Shown here: positions 16,536 to 25,226 of the stretch, piece by piece | Numbering within the stretch: the stretch's first letter is position 1 | How the letters are laid out: the number at the start of each line of letters is the position of its first letter | Assembly: GCA_031551515.1 (NCBI GenBank) | Contig: JAVBNL010000001.1 | Span: 246,354 to 310,353 of the forward strand | Length of the DNA: 64,000 nt | Source of the DNA: FLUQ01 sp031551515 | GTDB taxonomy: Bacteria; Desulfobacterota; Desulfovibrionia; Desulfovibrionales; Desulfovibrionaceae | Direction: 5' to 3' | The notes under the pieces: generated by a model | The model's database searches: none | Told to the model about the DNA's origin: nothing | What the model saw: only the letters and a program-made list of their open reading frames with translations | Program-made: the position numbers and the translations under genes

Positions 16536-17725
16536 GACGACACCCACAGTTTACCGGCAAGAAAGATGCAATATATGGCCCCGACGCCGCACTTCAGCGG
16601 ATTGGACCGCACAAAACGCAACGCGCGCTGCCTAAATTCGCTGAAACGGTGAATAAAACCGGCGGCCGCCGCCCACGAAAATTCGCGCATGCCGAGCAGG
16701 CCCTCGCGCCGGAACAGGATAATCGCCAGCAGCAAGAGAGAAAAGATCACCATGCGCATGCCGGGAACGCCGTCAAAGGTGTGGTCGCCGAAATACAGGG
16801 CCAGCTTGTCGCCAAAGGGGAACCACCAGCCGATATCAGACAGGGAAATGGGATTTTCCACCGGCCGCAAGAGCTCAAGCATGACGGTGATGATCACGCT
16901 GCCTATAAGGCTGCCGGTGACGGAACCCAGCCCCCCCGCCACCACGATCATCAGGATGTTGAAAGTCAGCAGGAACCCGAACATTTTGGGGTCGATGGTG
17001 GAAATCAGCGCCGCGGTCAGCGCGCCCCCCACTCCGGCGAAAAAAGCGCCGACACAGAAAGAAAGCACCCGGTAATAAAAGGTGTTCACGCCCATGGTCT
17101 TGGCCGCGATCTCGTCGTCGCGAATGGCCTTGAACACGTTGCCCACGTTGCTTCTGATCAGGCAGAGAATGCAATAGAGCGTGATGAGCAGCCAGCCGAA
17201 ATTCCACCATAAGGTGGCGTATTGCGGAATGCCTTTGATGCCCAGCGACCCGTTGGTCAAGGGGATGGCGTTGGTGATCAGCACCCGGATGATTTCGGCA
17301 AAGCCAAGGGTGGCGATGCCCAGATAGTCCCCGCCCAGGCGCAGCACCGGCAGCGCAATAAGCAACCCTGCCAGGGCCGCGGCAAGCCCGCCGGCCAGCA
17401 CGGCGAAGAAAAACGGCAGGGAAAGCTGCTCCAGCCAGGGGTGGATTTCTTCCAGTATCCACATGGACACTTTCTGGTCCGGGGTCAAAATGCACAGGGT
17501 GCAAACATAGGCCCCGACCGCCATAAATCCGGCGTGTCCCAAAGAGAACATGCCCGTAAAGCCGTAAACCAGGTTCAAAGAAACGGCCAGAATGGCGTTG
17601 ATGGCCACCAGGTTCATCACCTGTATGCTGTATGAGTCGAAACTCGTCTCGGCGTATTGCAGAAAAGCCGCCAGCAGCAGCACCGCGCAGACGGTAAACG
17701 AAAGGTCGCGCGTGCGGGCGTTCAT
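16532..17725 (-). CDS. livM: Branched-chain amino acid ABC transporter permease LivM
   Basis: This 397-residue inner-membrane permease has about 10 hydrophobic segments and the family blocks GYTGMFSLGHAGF-like GFTGMFSLGHAGFMAVGAY (~55), GDYLGIATLGFAEI (~131) and the EAA-like loop IRDDEIAAKTMGVN (~200). It overlaps livH and livG by ATGA at each end. Confidence 0.95.
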   Translation of the reverse strand: MNARTRDLSFTVCAVLLLAAFLQYAETSFDSYSIQVMNLVAINAILAVSLNLVYGFTGMFSLGHAGFMAVGAYVCTLCILTPDQKVSMWILEEIHPWLEQLSLPFFFAVLAGGLAAALAGLLIALPVLRLGGDYLGIATLGFAEIIRVLITNAIPLTNGSLGIKGIPQYATLWWNFGWLLITLYCILCLIRSNVGNVFKAIRDDEIAAKTMGVNTFYYRVLSFCVGAFFAGVGGALTAALISTIDPKMFGFLLTFNILMIVVAGGLGSVTGSLIGSVIITVMLELLRPVENPISLSDIGWWFPFGDKLALYFGDHTFDGVPGMRMVIFSLLLLAIILFRREGLLGMREFSWAAAAGFIHRFSEFRQRALRFVRSNPLKCGVGAIYCIFLAGKLWVSS

Positions 17726-18807
17726 ATCTTCTCCTCCAGCTTTTCACCCAGCAGGCCGGAAGGTTTCCAGAGCAGGATGACGATAAGCAGGACAAAAGCG
17801 AACGCGTCGCGATAGCCTGAAAGCTGTGGATAAAAAGCCACGATGAGGATTTCAATGAAGCCCAGAATCAGCCCGCCCAGCATGGCCCCATGAATGGAGC
17901 CTATACCGCCGAAGACAGCGGCGATAAAGGCCTTGAACCCCGGCAAAATGCCCATGTAGGGATCGATTCTGGGGTAGCGCAGGGCCCACATGATGCCGGC
18001 CGCCGCTGCCAGGGCCGAACCCAGACCGAAAGTCAGGGCGATGACTTTATCCACGGGCACGCCCATCAGCCGCGTGGTTTCGATATCCTTGGAAATGGAG
18101 CGCATGGCCAGGCCGGGTTTGGTGCGGTAGATGATCCAAAGCAACGCCCCCACCAAAACAAAGGCGACCGCAGGCACAATAAGGGCGGCGGGCACGACGC
18201 GCACCACGCTCTCGCTTTTGCCGGTCAGCCAATCCAGGCTGAACACGATGGGCTTGACCAGAATTTCAGGCTGGGCCACGGGCCGGGGCAGGCCGGTAAA
18301 GACGACGACCCCCAGGCTTTCCATAAGAAAGGATACGCCGATGGCGCTGATAAGGGCCGAGATGCGGGGCGCCTCGCGCAGGGGCCGGTAGGCCACCCGG
18401 TCGATGAGGATGCCGCAGGCGCTGGTCACCACGATGGCGAACACGGCGGCCAGTGCCCAGGGCGGCTTGAAATCGCCCGCATCGGACACGGCGGCCCAGA
18501 CGGCGGCGGCGCAAAGAACCCCTTCCAAAGCCCAAAACCAGCGTGGGGTTCCTTTTTCCGCTGCGCCGAAGGTCTTGAACAACACGAAAAGTACCGCCAC
18601 GGCCAGCAAGGCCGCTACCCACAGAGGCATGAACGAGATGGTGCCGAAAAAGACCAGGTACGCGCCCAACATGAAAATATCGCCGTGCGCGAAGTTGATC
18701 AGGCGCAGGATGCCGTAGACCATGGTGTAGCCGATGGCGATAAGCCCGTACAACGACCCCAGCGCCAGGGCGTTGAACAGGTGCTGTATGAACATCTCAA
18801 GGCTCAT
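17722..18807 (-). CDS. livH: Branched-chain amino acid ABC transporter permease LivH
   Basis: This 361-residue permease has GSLYGLIAIGYTMVYGILRLINFAHGDIFMLGAY-type N-terminal sequence (residues ~17-50) and the coupling loop AMRSISKDIETTRLMGV (~230). It is about 50 residues longer than E. coli LivH because of an extra stretch (~75-120), including a hydrophilic FGAAEKGTPRWF loop and one or two more hydrophobic segments. The stop overlaps the livM start. Confidence 0.94.
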   Translation of the reverse strand: MSLEMFIQHLFNALALGSLYGLIAIGYTMVYGILRLINFAHGDIFMLGAYLVFFGTISFMPLWVAALLAVAVLFVLFKTFGAAEKGTPRWFWALEGVLCAAAVWAAVSDAGDFKPPWALAAVFAIVVTSACGILIDRVAYRPLREAPRISALISAIGVSFLMESLGVVVFTGLPRPVAQPEILVKPIVFSLDWLTGKSESVVRVVPAALIVPAVAFVLVGALLWIIYRTKPGLAMRSISKDIETTRLMGVPVDKVIALTFGLGSALAAAAGIMWALRYPRIDPYMGILPGFKAFIAAVFGGIGSIHGAMLGGLILGFIEILIVAFYPQLSGYRDAFAFVLLIVILLWKPSGLLGEKLEEKI

Positions 18808-18835
18808 CGCAAACCCTTGGAAAAGCGTTACGCGA

Positions 18836-18865
18836 GAAAAGGAGCCGGGTTTCCGGCTCCTTTTC
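18836..18865 (-). terminator. Hairpin between livK and livH
   Basis: A 13-base-pair perfect stem (18836-18848 with 18853-18865) with a 4-base loop and a short T-run on the minus strand. It would attenuate transcription so that the binding protein is made in excess over the membrane parts. Confidence 0.75.
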
Positions 18866-18876
18866 CACTAGATCGT

Positions 18877-20010
18877 TTACATTTGCGGTGTGACTTCGCC
18901 CCTGTACTGGCGCTTGCCGCCCTTGATTTCAATAATCCCGATGGGCATTTCCGCATCATGGGTCTTGTTGATGGTCAGAGGGCCGAAGATGCTGGGCATG
19001 TCTTTGGTCTTGGCCAAGGCGGCGGTGATGGATTCGGAATCCGCCTTGCCCGTACTTTCAAAGGCCCGCATAAACATCATGTAACAGGTGTAGCCAAGAG
19101 CCGCGTTCATGTTGGGCTCTTTCGTGGGGAACATCTTGGTCCAGTCCGCAGTGAACTTCTTGGCCTGGGGGTTCATGTTGGGCATGGAAGCCGCATAGGG
19201 GAAGGCGGTGATGACGAAACCCTCCACAGCCTTGCCGCCGATGCTCACCACCTCGGGGTTGTCCATGGCGTCGCCGCCCATAATGCGGAAGGTGGCGCCG
19301 AGTTCGCGCGCCTGGCGCATGATGATGGCGCCTTCGGCAAAGTAGGCCGGAATAAACAGCACGTCAGGCTTTTGGTTGATGATCTGCGTGAGCTGCGCGG
19401 AAAAATCCTGGTCGCCGGAGCTGTAGTTCAGGTTGGAAACCACAGCGCCGCCCAGCTTTTTGAAAGAGCTGTTGAAGAAGTTGGCCAGGCCCACGGCGTA
19501 ATCGTTGGCCACATCTTTCAAAATGGCGGCCTTTTTGGCTCCCAGAGTTTTCACGGCGTAGGTCGCCGCGCCGGCGCCCTGGTAAGGATCGATGAAACAG
19601 GCGCGGAAATAGTATTTCTTGCCCGTGGTCACCAGGGGGTTGGTGCAGGAGGTGCCGATGACCGGGGTCTTGGCCTTTTCGGCAACTTCGCCGCCGGCCA
19701 TGGCCAGAGAGGAGCCGTAGGTGCCGATGATGCCCACGACCTTTTCTTTGGCGGTCAGGCGGGTCACGGCGTTGGCCGCTTCCACCTTGTCGGACTTGTT
19801 GTCCACAACGATAAGCTCTACGGGCCGGCCGAGCACGGTGGGCTGTTCTTTGTGGGCCAGTTGAATGCCTTCCAGCTCAAGCTGGCCGCCGAAGGCGTTC
19901 TGCCCGGTCAGGGGCAGGTACACGCCCAGTTTGATGGGTTGGGCGGCAAAGGCGCAGGCCGCCGTGCCCAGAACCATGACAAGAGCGGCTAAAAACTTTT
20001 TCATACCCAT
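18877..20010 (-). CDS. livK: Branched-chain amino acid ABC transporter substrate-binding protein
   Basis: This 377-residue periplasmic type I binding protein has a signal peptide (MGMKKFLAALVMVLGTAACAFA). It opens with IKLGVYLPLTGQNAFGGQ, typical of LivJ/LivK. The domain hinge region and the Ser/Thr ligand loop TYGSSLAMAGGEVAEK (~95) are present. It is the first liv gene, with GGAGG 8 bases before the ATG. The ligand is likely leucine, isoleucine or valine, or a related amide. Confidence 0.93.
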   Translation of the reverse strand: MGMKKFLAALVMVLGTAACAFAAQPIKLGVYLPLTGQNAFGGQLELEGIQLAHKEQPTVLGRPVELIVVDNKSDKVEAANAVTRLTAKEKVVGIIGTYGSSLAMAGGEVAEKAKTPVIGTSCTNPLVTTGKKYYFRACFIDPYQGAGAATYAVKTLGAKKAAILKDVANDYAVGLANFFNSSFKKLGGAVVSNLNYSSGDQDFSAQLTQIINQKPDVLFIPAYFAEGAIIMRQARELGATFRIMGGDAMDNPEVVSIGGKAVEGFVITAFPYAASMPNMNPQAKKFTADWTKMFPTKEPNMNAALGYTCYMMFMRAFESTGKADSESITAALAKTKDMPSIFGPLTINKTHDAEMPIGIIEIKGGKRQYRGEVTPQM

Positions 20011-20060
20011 GAGTGCTGCCTCCTGGCAAAAAAGTTAGCGGATCGTGATCATTATGCTTC

Positions 20061-20092
20061 TCAAATTATCAGCATTTCGTCCAGAGCTGCTC
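20061..20092 (-). pseudogene. Orphan copy of ilvB 3' end (direct repeat, left copy)
   Basis: Read on the minus strand, 20092-20061 encodes AALDEMLII-stop, the same last nine codons as the intact ilvB ending at 23443. A 22-base block (20063-20084) is identical to 23445-23466. Extending to 30 bases gives 28 matches, and both mismatches are silent third positions. It lies upstream of livK, after the symporter terminator. It is either a displaced gene end left by insertion of the module between the two copies or a remnant of a second synthase gene. Confidence 0.8.
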
Positions 20093-20104
20093 TCCGTACA
20101 GACA

Positions 20105-20141
20105 AAAAAAAACAGGGGAACAGGCTTTTCGCCTGTTCCCC
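20105..20141 (-). terminator. Terminator of symporter gene
   Basis: A perfect 11-base-pair stem (20115-20125 with 20131-20141), 5-base loop, followed on the minus strand by TG and a run of about ten T. It is a classic rho-independent terminator. Confidence 0.92.
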
Positions 20142-20201
20142 CGGCCGTTTTCATGGCTTTTACCGGCAAAAGGCGTAGCGCCCGGCCGGGTTACCATGTA
20201 T

Positions 20202-21458
20202 TCAGGCCTGATTTTCTTTCGCGGCAAGGGCTATGTCCACCGCGTCTTCCAGATCTTTGCCGCCTACCCGTTGAAGCAGAAGGGCCGCGACGGTGTTGCC
20301 GAACACGTTAATGGTGGTGCGCCCCGCGTTGGTGAACCAGTCAATTGCTATGAGAACTCCTATGGCCTCCAGAGGAATGCCCAGCGAACTCATGATCATG
20401 GCCACCACGACCAGCGAGGCGGAAGGCACGTTGGCCGTGCCTTTGTTCGCCACCAGCGTGGTCACCAGAATGGTCAGGATGGACGGCAGATCCATGGGCA
20501 ACCCGCAAGCTTGCACCAGGAAACAGACGTACAGCGACTGGGCCAGAGCTGCCCCGTCAAGGTTGAAGCTATACCCCAGCGGCAAGACAAAGGAGACCAC
20601 GCGGTTGGGTATGCCGGAACGCTCCAGAATTTCCATGTGCACCGGCAAGGTGACTTCCGAAGATGAGGTGGAAAAAGCCAGCAGCAATGGCTCCGCAACT
20701 TTTTTCACCACGGCGATGGGGTTTTCGCCCAGCAATTTCAAAATCACCATGAATACGCCCGCGATGATGAAAAGCCCCAGGTACATCAGACTCACCAGTT
20801 TCAGCAGCGCGAAAAGGACTTTTGACCCCTGCGTGGCGAAAACCCAGGACATGATCCCGGCCACGGCGAAAGGCGCCAGCGAAATAATGCCGCGGGTCAG
20901 TTTGAACATGGCTTGCAGGATGCCATCCAGTAGATTGACCACGGGCTTGGCCTTCTCTCCTATGGAACCAAGGCATAGCCCGAAACAGATGGCGAAAAAG
21001 AGCGTGGGGATGAGCTTTTGCGCCGCCATCGCGGCAATGATGTTATCGGGGATGATATCCAGAAAAAACTTGGTCCAGTCTATGCTGGTAGCCAAATTCC
21101 CCGGCAGTTTGGCCCCGGCGGCAAGAGACAGGTCGACCCCGGCGCCCGGCTGAAAGATTATGCTGAGCACAAGGCCCAGGGCTATAGAAAACCCGGTGGC
21201 AAGGTAAAACCATAAAAAAGCTATTCCGCCGAGCTTGCCCAACTGCTTGAGGTTGGCCCCCATTTGATAAATGCCCAAGGTCACGGCTGAAAAAACCAAA
21301 GGCATGACGATCATTTTTATGGCCTTGATAAAGGCCGTGCCCACAGGTTGCAGTTTCGCGCCCATCGCCGGCATTGTCAGACCGATGACGCAGCCGGTCA
21401 CGAGGCCGATGATGATCTTCCCCCACAGAGGAAAGCCAGCTTTCTTCTCCTGCGACAT
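20202..21458 (-). CDS. Dicarboxylate/amino acid:cation symporter (DAACS family)
   Basis: This 418-residue inner-membrane symporter is of the GltP/DctA/GltPh type. It has eight helices plus hairpins; the serine-rich HP1 motif is AFSTSSSEVTLPVHM (~265) and the TM7/TM8 region has LGYSFNLDGAALAQS (~293), VANKGTANVPSASLV (~336) and IDWFTNAGRTTINVFGN (~371). It takes up glutamate, aspartate or C4-dicarboxylates with Na+ or H+. AAGGAG lies 5 bases before the ATG. It sits 48 bases downstream of the M29-like gene and probably in its operon. Confidence 0.92.
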   Translation of the reverse strand: MSQEKKAGFPLWGKIIIGLVTGCVIGLTMPAMGAKLQPVGTAFIKAIKMIVMPLVFSAVTLGIYQMGANLKQLGKLGGIAFLWFYLATGFSIALGLVLSIIFQPGAGVDLSLAAGAKLPGNLATSIDWTKFFLDIIPDNIIAAMAAQKLIPTLFFAICFGLCLGSIGEKAKPVVNLLDGILQAMFKLTRGIISLAPFAVAGIMSWVFATQGSKVLFALLKLVSLMYLGLFIIAGVFMVILKLLGENPIAVVKKVAEPLLLAFSTSSSEVTLPVHMEILERSGIPNRVVSFVLPLGYSFNLDGAALAQSLYVCFLVQACGLPMDLPSILTILVTTLVANKGTANVPSASLVVVAMIMSSLGIPLEAIGVLIAIDWFTNAGRTTINVFGNTVAALLLQRVGGKDLEDAVDIALAAKENQA

Positions 21459-21506
21459 ATGCGCTCCTTATTGCTTGAGGAGTTTTCGGAATGAGTACCG
21501 GATTTA

Positions 21507-22478
21507 CTACGAAAGAAGCACGTCCGCTCCGTTCACCAACACCGCGCCGTCCGTTTCCACCTTAGGGTGCCAGACTATCAGGTCGTAATGGACCGGCGCT
21601 TTGGTCACGCCGCCCAATGTGATGTTGGTGCCGATTCCAAAATGCGCCGTGCTGCGAACACCCTCGTCTTCCAGCATAATTCCGCACATGCGGCAGTTGG
21701 GGTTCAAACCGAGACCCAATTCGGCCACGTTATAGACGTTGGGGTCTTTATGGCTTTCCAGATCGCGCGCCAGTCTATCGGCGCTACGCCCTCCCTTGAT
21801 GGAAGTGATGAAACCCTTTTCCACCGTGCAGGTCACGGGCGCGTCAACCAAACCGATGCCCAGATACGGAATGCTCGCGTCGCAAACAATGACGCCTTCG
21901 GCCGTGCCCTCAATGGGCGTCGTGTTGGCTTCGATAGTGGGTATGGTTGAAAATTCACCTGCTTCCACGACACAGTACAGGGCGTTGCCTCGCCGCCCGG
22001 CGGAAGAAAAAGTAATATCCGTGCCGCCCGGCGCCGTCACCCGGATTTTGTCCGCCGCTTCCAGGCGCTTGGCCACGCCCCGGCAAACGGGCTTCACCGT
22101 ATCGAAATCGCATTCAATGCCGCCGTGCATCATCATCTCTTCGGTAAAGTCCGTCATAACGATAAGCCGAGTTCCGCTGGCAGCCGCGTTTTTCACCGCA
22201 TACGTATGGGTGATGGAATAGCTGACCGGCACAAAAACCACATCAGCGGCTTTCATGGCCTCCGCCACGGTCGCGGGCGGCTCTTGCCCAGCTCTCGCCC
22301 GCGGCTTCATGGTCATGACCATGACCTCCGCGCCTCTGTCCAGAGCCACAGCGGCTATGGCTTCGGCGATAGACATTTTGCTGAAGTCCGTGACCACCAG
22401 CACCTGCTCGCCCGGCTTCACCTTCGTGCTGACATCCACAAGCGTTTTTGCACCTTTTTGCATCAAAAGCTTTCTCAT
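21507..22478 (-). CDS. M29-like metalloenzyme (aminopeptidase T / NicX-like)
   Basis: This 323-residue protein belongs to the group that joins thermophilic M29 aminopeptidases with 2,5-dihydroxypyridine 5,6-dioxygenase (NicX). Visible features are VTDFSKMSIAEAIAA (~27), a metal-site stretch STAHFGIGTN (~280) and HYDLIVWHPKVETDG near the end. It could be a peptidase or a ring-opening or other metal-dependent enzyme; family position alone does not decide. The ATG at 22478 has GGAGG 6 bases upstream, so an upstream in-frame extension is not used. Its promoter carries the GntR operators. Confidence 0.75.
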   Translation of the reverse strand: MRKLLMQKGAKTLVDVSTKVKPGEQVLVVTDFSKMSIAEAIAAVALDRGAEVMVMTMKPRARAGQEPPATVAEAMKAADVVFVPVSYSITHTYAVKNAAASGTRLIVMTDFTEEMMMHGGIECDFDTVKPVCRGVAKRLEAADKIRVTAPGGTDITFSSAGRRGNALYCVVEAGEFSTIPTIEANTTPIEGTAEGVIVCDASIPYLGIGLVDAPVTCTVEKGFITSIKGGRSADRLARDLESHKDPNVYNVAELGLGLNPNCRMCGIMLEDEGVRSTAHFGIGTNITLGGVTKAPVHYDLIVWHPKVETDGAVLVNGADVLLS

Positions 22479-22529
22479 GGGGCGCCTCCGGCATCGGTTA
22501 AAAGGATGCGACAATAAATACTATCACCA

Positions 22530-22612
22530 TATTATACTACAACTTACGAAACTCAAAAAAAACACGATTTTCGTGTCGCACATCTTTTGTTTGCCATACT
22601 ATTATACTACAA
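22530..22612 (-). promoter_or_regulatory. Promoter with duplicated GntR-type operators
   Basis: The 13-base word TATTATACTACAA occurs exactly at 22530-22542 and 22600-22612, 70 bases apart. On the minus strand each reads TTGTAGTATAATA, a TTGTA-N-TACAA palindrome with one mismatch that contains a TATAAT box. A perfect TTGACA (minus strand, 22622-22627) lies upstream of the second. The arrangement fits two operators for the adjacent FCD-type GntR regulator overlapping tandem promoters of the M29-like gene. Confidence 0.65.
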
Positions 22613-22664
22613 GCTAAAACTTGTCAATGCACCTGCGGCGCAAAAAAAGGACCCGCTATGTTCG

Positions 22665-23396
22665 CTATGAATAGATGGTCAAACCCGCCCGGCGCGCGGC
22701 GTTTAGCAAGTGCTCCAGAACAGCGGCGCGCGCTTTGAGCGGATCGCGAGAAAAGATGGCTTCGGCTATTTTCTCGTGTTCCCGCAAGACCTGGGCTGCC
22801 CGTTCCGGGCTCATCATGGTGTTGAGCCGCAGTTCCTGGGCCAAAGAACGCAACGTTCCGCGGATAAAACTGAGAAATTCTATAAGAATAGGATTATGGC
22901 TGGCTTTTGCGATAGCTTCATTGAAGAGGTTATGCCCCTCTTCGCCCGATTTGCTTTCCGCAACGGCGTCCGCCAGGGCCAACAGGCCTTTTTTAATGGA
23001 TGCCTTGTCCTTGGGCGTCTGGCGCACGGCGGCGAGAAAAGCCGCCTCCGCTTCAAGAGTCGCCCTCATTTCATACAAAAAATGCACTTCGGCCTGCGAG
23101 ATGGTGGCAAAAACGTCGGAAAACCGGAACGCCTGACGGTTTTGCGGGTCCTTTACCAAAATGCCCTTACCCTGTTTCGCTTCCAAAATGTTGTCATTTT
23201 TCATGCTGGCCAGAGCTTCACGAATAATGGTCCGGCTGATGCCGTATTTCTTGGCCAGTTCGTTTTCAGAAGGCAGCATGTCGCCCGGGGCGAACACGCC
23301 GGTCTGAATCTCGGACAAGATACGCCGAGCCGCCTGCTGCGCTAGCGATTCCGCCTTGCGGATCAAGAGATTAGGGTCTGTCACATCAGAACTCAT
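22665..23396 (-). CDS. GntR-family regulator, FadR/FCD subfamily
   Basis: This 243-residue repressor has an N-terminal winged helix (PSENELAKKYGISRTIIREAL, ~42-62, then GKGILVKDP) and an all-helical FCD ligand domain (~85-240) with conserved RATLEAEAA, HNLFNEAIAKASHNP and REHEKIAEAI blocks carrying the usual metal-site His residues. FCD regulators sense small organic acids. It lies between ilvB and the M29-symporter genes and probably controls the latter. The ATG at 23396 is preferred over an upstream TTG. Confidence 0.92.
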   Translation of the reverse strand: MSSDVTDPNLLIRKAESLAQQAARRILSEIQTGVFAPGDMLPSENELAKKYGISRTIIREALASMKNDNILEAKQGKGILVKDPQNRQAFRFSDVFATISQAEVHFLYEMRATLEAEAAFLAAVRQTPKDKASIKKGLLALADAVAESKSGEEGHNLFNEAIAKASHNPILIEFLSFIRGTLRSLAQELRLNTMMSPERAAQVLREHEKIAEAIFSRDPLKARAAVLEHLLNAARRAGLTIYS

Positions 23397-23442
23397 TACC
23401 AATACCTTTCAAAAGGCGGCTCACCCGCCCGCAAACATTCTT

Positions 23443-23474
23443 TTAAATTATCAGCATTTCGTCCAGCGCCGCTC
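23443..23474. repeat. Direct repeat, right copy (ilvB 3' end)
   Basis: The last ten codons of ilvB are repeated in the same orientation at 20061-20092: 22 bases identical, 28 of 30 overall. The two copies bound the 3.4-kb GntR/M29/symporter module. Confidence 0.85.
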
Positions 23475-25131
23475 CGGGCGGCACAATGGGCGAAACGTTC
23501 TCACGCCGTTTCACTTCCACTTCGATCAGAGTTGCGCCCGGTTCTTTCAGGGCTTTTTTCAGCGAGCTTTCCAGGTCCGCGTCTTGCGTGATGCGATACC
23601 CGGCCACGCCATACGCTTTGGCCAGCTGCATGAAATCGGGTTGCAGACTGTCCACGCTGGCCACGTAATTCTTGTTGTAAAAAAGCTCCTGCCACTGGCG
23701 CACCATGCCCAGCGCGTGGTTGTTGAGCAGCAGGATCTTGATGGGCAATTTGTTTTCCATCACCGTGGCCAGCTCTTGCAGGTTCATCTGAAACGACCCG
23801 TCGCCGCTGATGACCACGACCTTGCTTTCGGGGCAGGCCAACTGCGCGCCCACGGCTGCGGGCAGGCCATAGCCCATGGTTCCAAGGCCCCCGGAAGAAA
23901 GAAAACTGCGCGGCCGCGTGTAGGTAAAGAACTGCCCGGCCCACATCTGGTGCTGGCCCACGTCGGTGGTCACCAGAACATCGCCTTTGGTCAGCTTGTA
24001 CAAAACCTCAATGACCTTCTGCGGGCTGATGCCTTCGCCGGCCTGATATGAAGCGGGGTGTTTCTTGCTGATGCCCGCAAGATGCGTCAGCCAGGCCCCA
24101 TGTTCCTCTTCCCAATCCTTGCCCTCACCTTTGGTTTCGAGCACGGCGCGCAGGTCCGTCATGGCCTGCAGACAGTCGGCCACCAGCGGAATTTGTACGG
24201 GCACGTTCTTGCGGATGGAGGTGGGGTCGATATCGATTTGAATAATGGCCGCGTTGGCCGCGAACTTGCAAATTTCACAGGTGGAACGATCTGAAAAGCG
24301 CGTTCCCACGGCCACGATGCAGTCCGCCTCGGATGCCGCCTTGTTGGCGGCCACCGTGCCGTGCATGCCGATCATGCCCAGCCACAGCGGGTCGTTGCCG
24401 GGAAAACCGCTCAAGCCCATGAAGGTAGAGGTCACCGGTATGCGATAGCGGCGGGCGATATCCGTCAGCACTTCGCTGCCGCCGCTCATGACAAGGCCCC
24501 CCCCGATGACGAACAGGGGGCGTTTGGCCTTTACCAGCCGCTCCGCCGTGCGCTGCAGTTGCAGTTTGTTGGGCTTGTAGTTGGGCTTGTACGAGCGCAT
24601 TTCCATCTTTTCCGGCCACACGAATTTCGCGGAACGGCGCACCATGTCGCGCGGCAAATCCACCAGCACCGGGCCGGGGCGACCGCTGCGGGCCAGGTAG
24701 AAGGCCTTGCGCATGGTTTCCGCCAGGTCTTTCACGTCTTTGACCAGAAAGTTATGTTTGGTGCAGGGGCGGGTAATACCCACGATATCCACTTCCTGAA
24801 AGGCGTCGTTGCCAATCAGCGCGGTGGGCACCTGGCCGGTCAAAATCACCAGGGGGATAGAATCCATATAGGCCGTGGCGATGCCGGTGACCGTGTTGGT
24901 GGCGCCGGGGCCGGAAGTGACCAGGCAAACCCCTACCCGTCCGGAAGCCCGGGCGTAGCCGTCGGCGGCGTGCACGGCGGCCTGCTCGTGCCGAACCAGC
25001 ACGTGCCTGATATCCGTACGGGAAAGCTCGTCGTAAATGTCGTACAAGGCCCCACCGGGAAAGCCGAAAATAACTTCTGTCTGCTCCCGCTTGAGGCATT
25101 CCATCAAAATCTGCGCGCCGGTCAACTGCAT
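23443..25131 (-). CDS. ilvB: Acetolactate synthase large subunit
   Basis: This 562-residue thiamine-diphosphate enzyme makes acetolactate or acetohydroxybutyrate in valine, leucine and isoleucine synthesis. It has GFPGGALYDIYD and the catalytic Glu in VRHEQAAVHAADGYARASG (~47), TSGPGATN (~74), and the ThDP-binding GDGSFQMNLQELAT (~435). GGAG lies 7 bases before the ATG at 25131; an upstream in-frame ATG is rejected. No small regulatory subunit gene (ilvN) is adjacent. Confidence 0.93.
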   Translation of the reverse strand: MQLTGAQILMECLKREQTEVIFGFPGGALYDIYDELSRTDIRHVLVRHEQAAVHAADGYARASGRVGVCLVTSGPGATNTVTGIATAYMDSIPLVILTGQVPTALIGNDAFQEVDIVGITRPCTKHNFLVKDVKDLAETMRKAFYLARSGRPGPVLVDLPRDMVRRSAKFVWPEKMEMRSYKPNYKPNKLQLQRTAERLVKAKRPLFVIGGGLVMSGGSEVLTDIARRYRIPVTSTFMGLSGFPGNDPLWLGMIGMHGTVAANKAASEADCIVAVGTRFSDRSTCEICKFAANAAIIQIDIDPTSIRKNVPVQIPLVADCLQAMTDLRAVLETKGEGKDWEEEHGAWLTHLAGISKKHPASYQAGEGISPQKVIEVLYKLTKGDVLVTTDVGQHQMWAGQFFTYTRPRSFLSSGGLGTMGYGLPAAVGAQLACPESKVVVISGDGSFQMNLQELATVMENKLPIKILLLNNHALGMVRQWQELFYNKNYVASVDSLQPDFMQLAKAYGVAGYRITQDADLESSLKKALKEPGATLIEVEVKRRENVSPIVPPGAALDEMLII

Positions 25132-25226
25132 TGCGAATCTCCGCCTGGGATAGATAATTGAGCGCAAAGCTTATGGCCTTTTGCCGCGAAGAGCAAGAGG
25201 CGCGTGCCCGCGATGCGGAACACGCC

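Noticed and set aside
17890..19992. Plus-strand 700-codon frame opposite livH and livK
   Set aside because: Antisense shadow; the minus strand encodes recognisable Liv proteins with overlapping start and stop codons.
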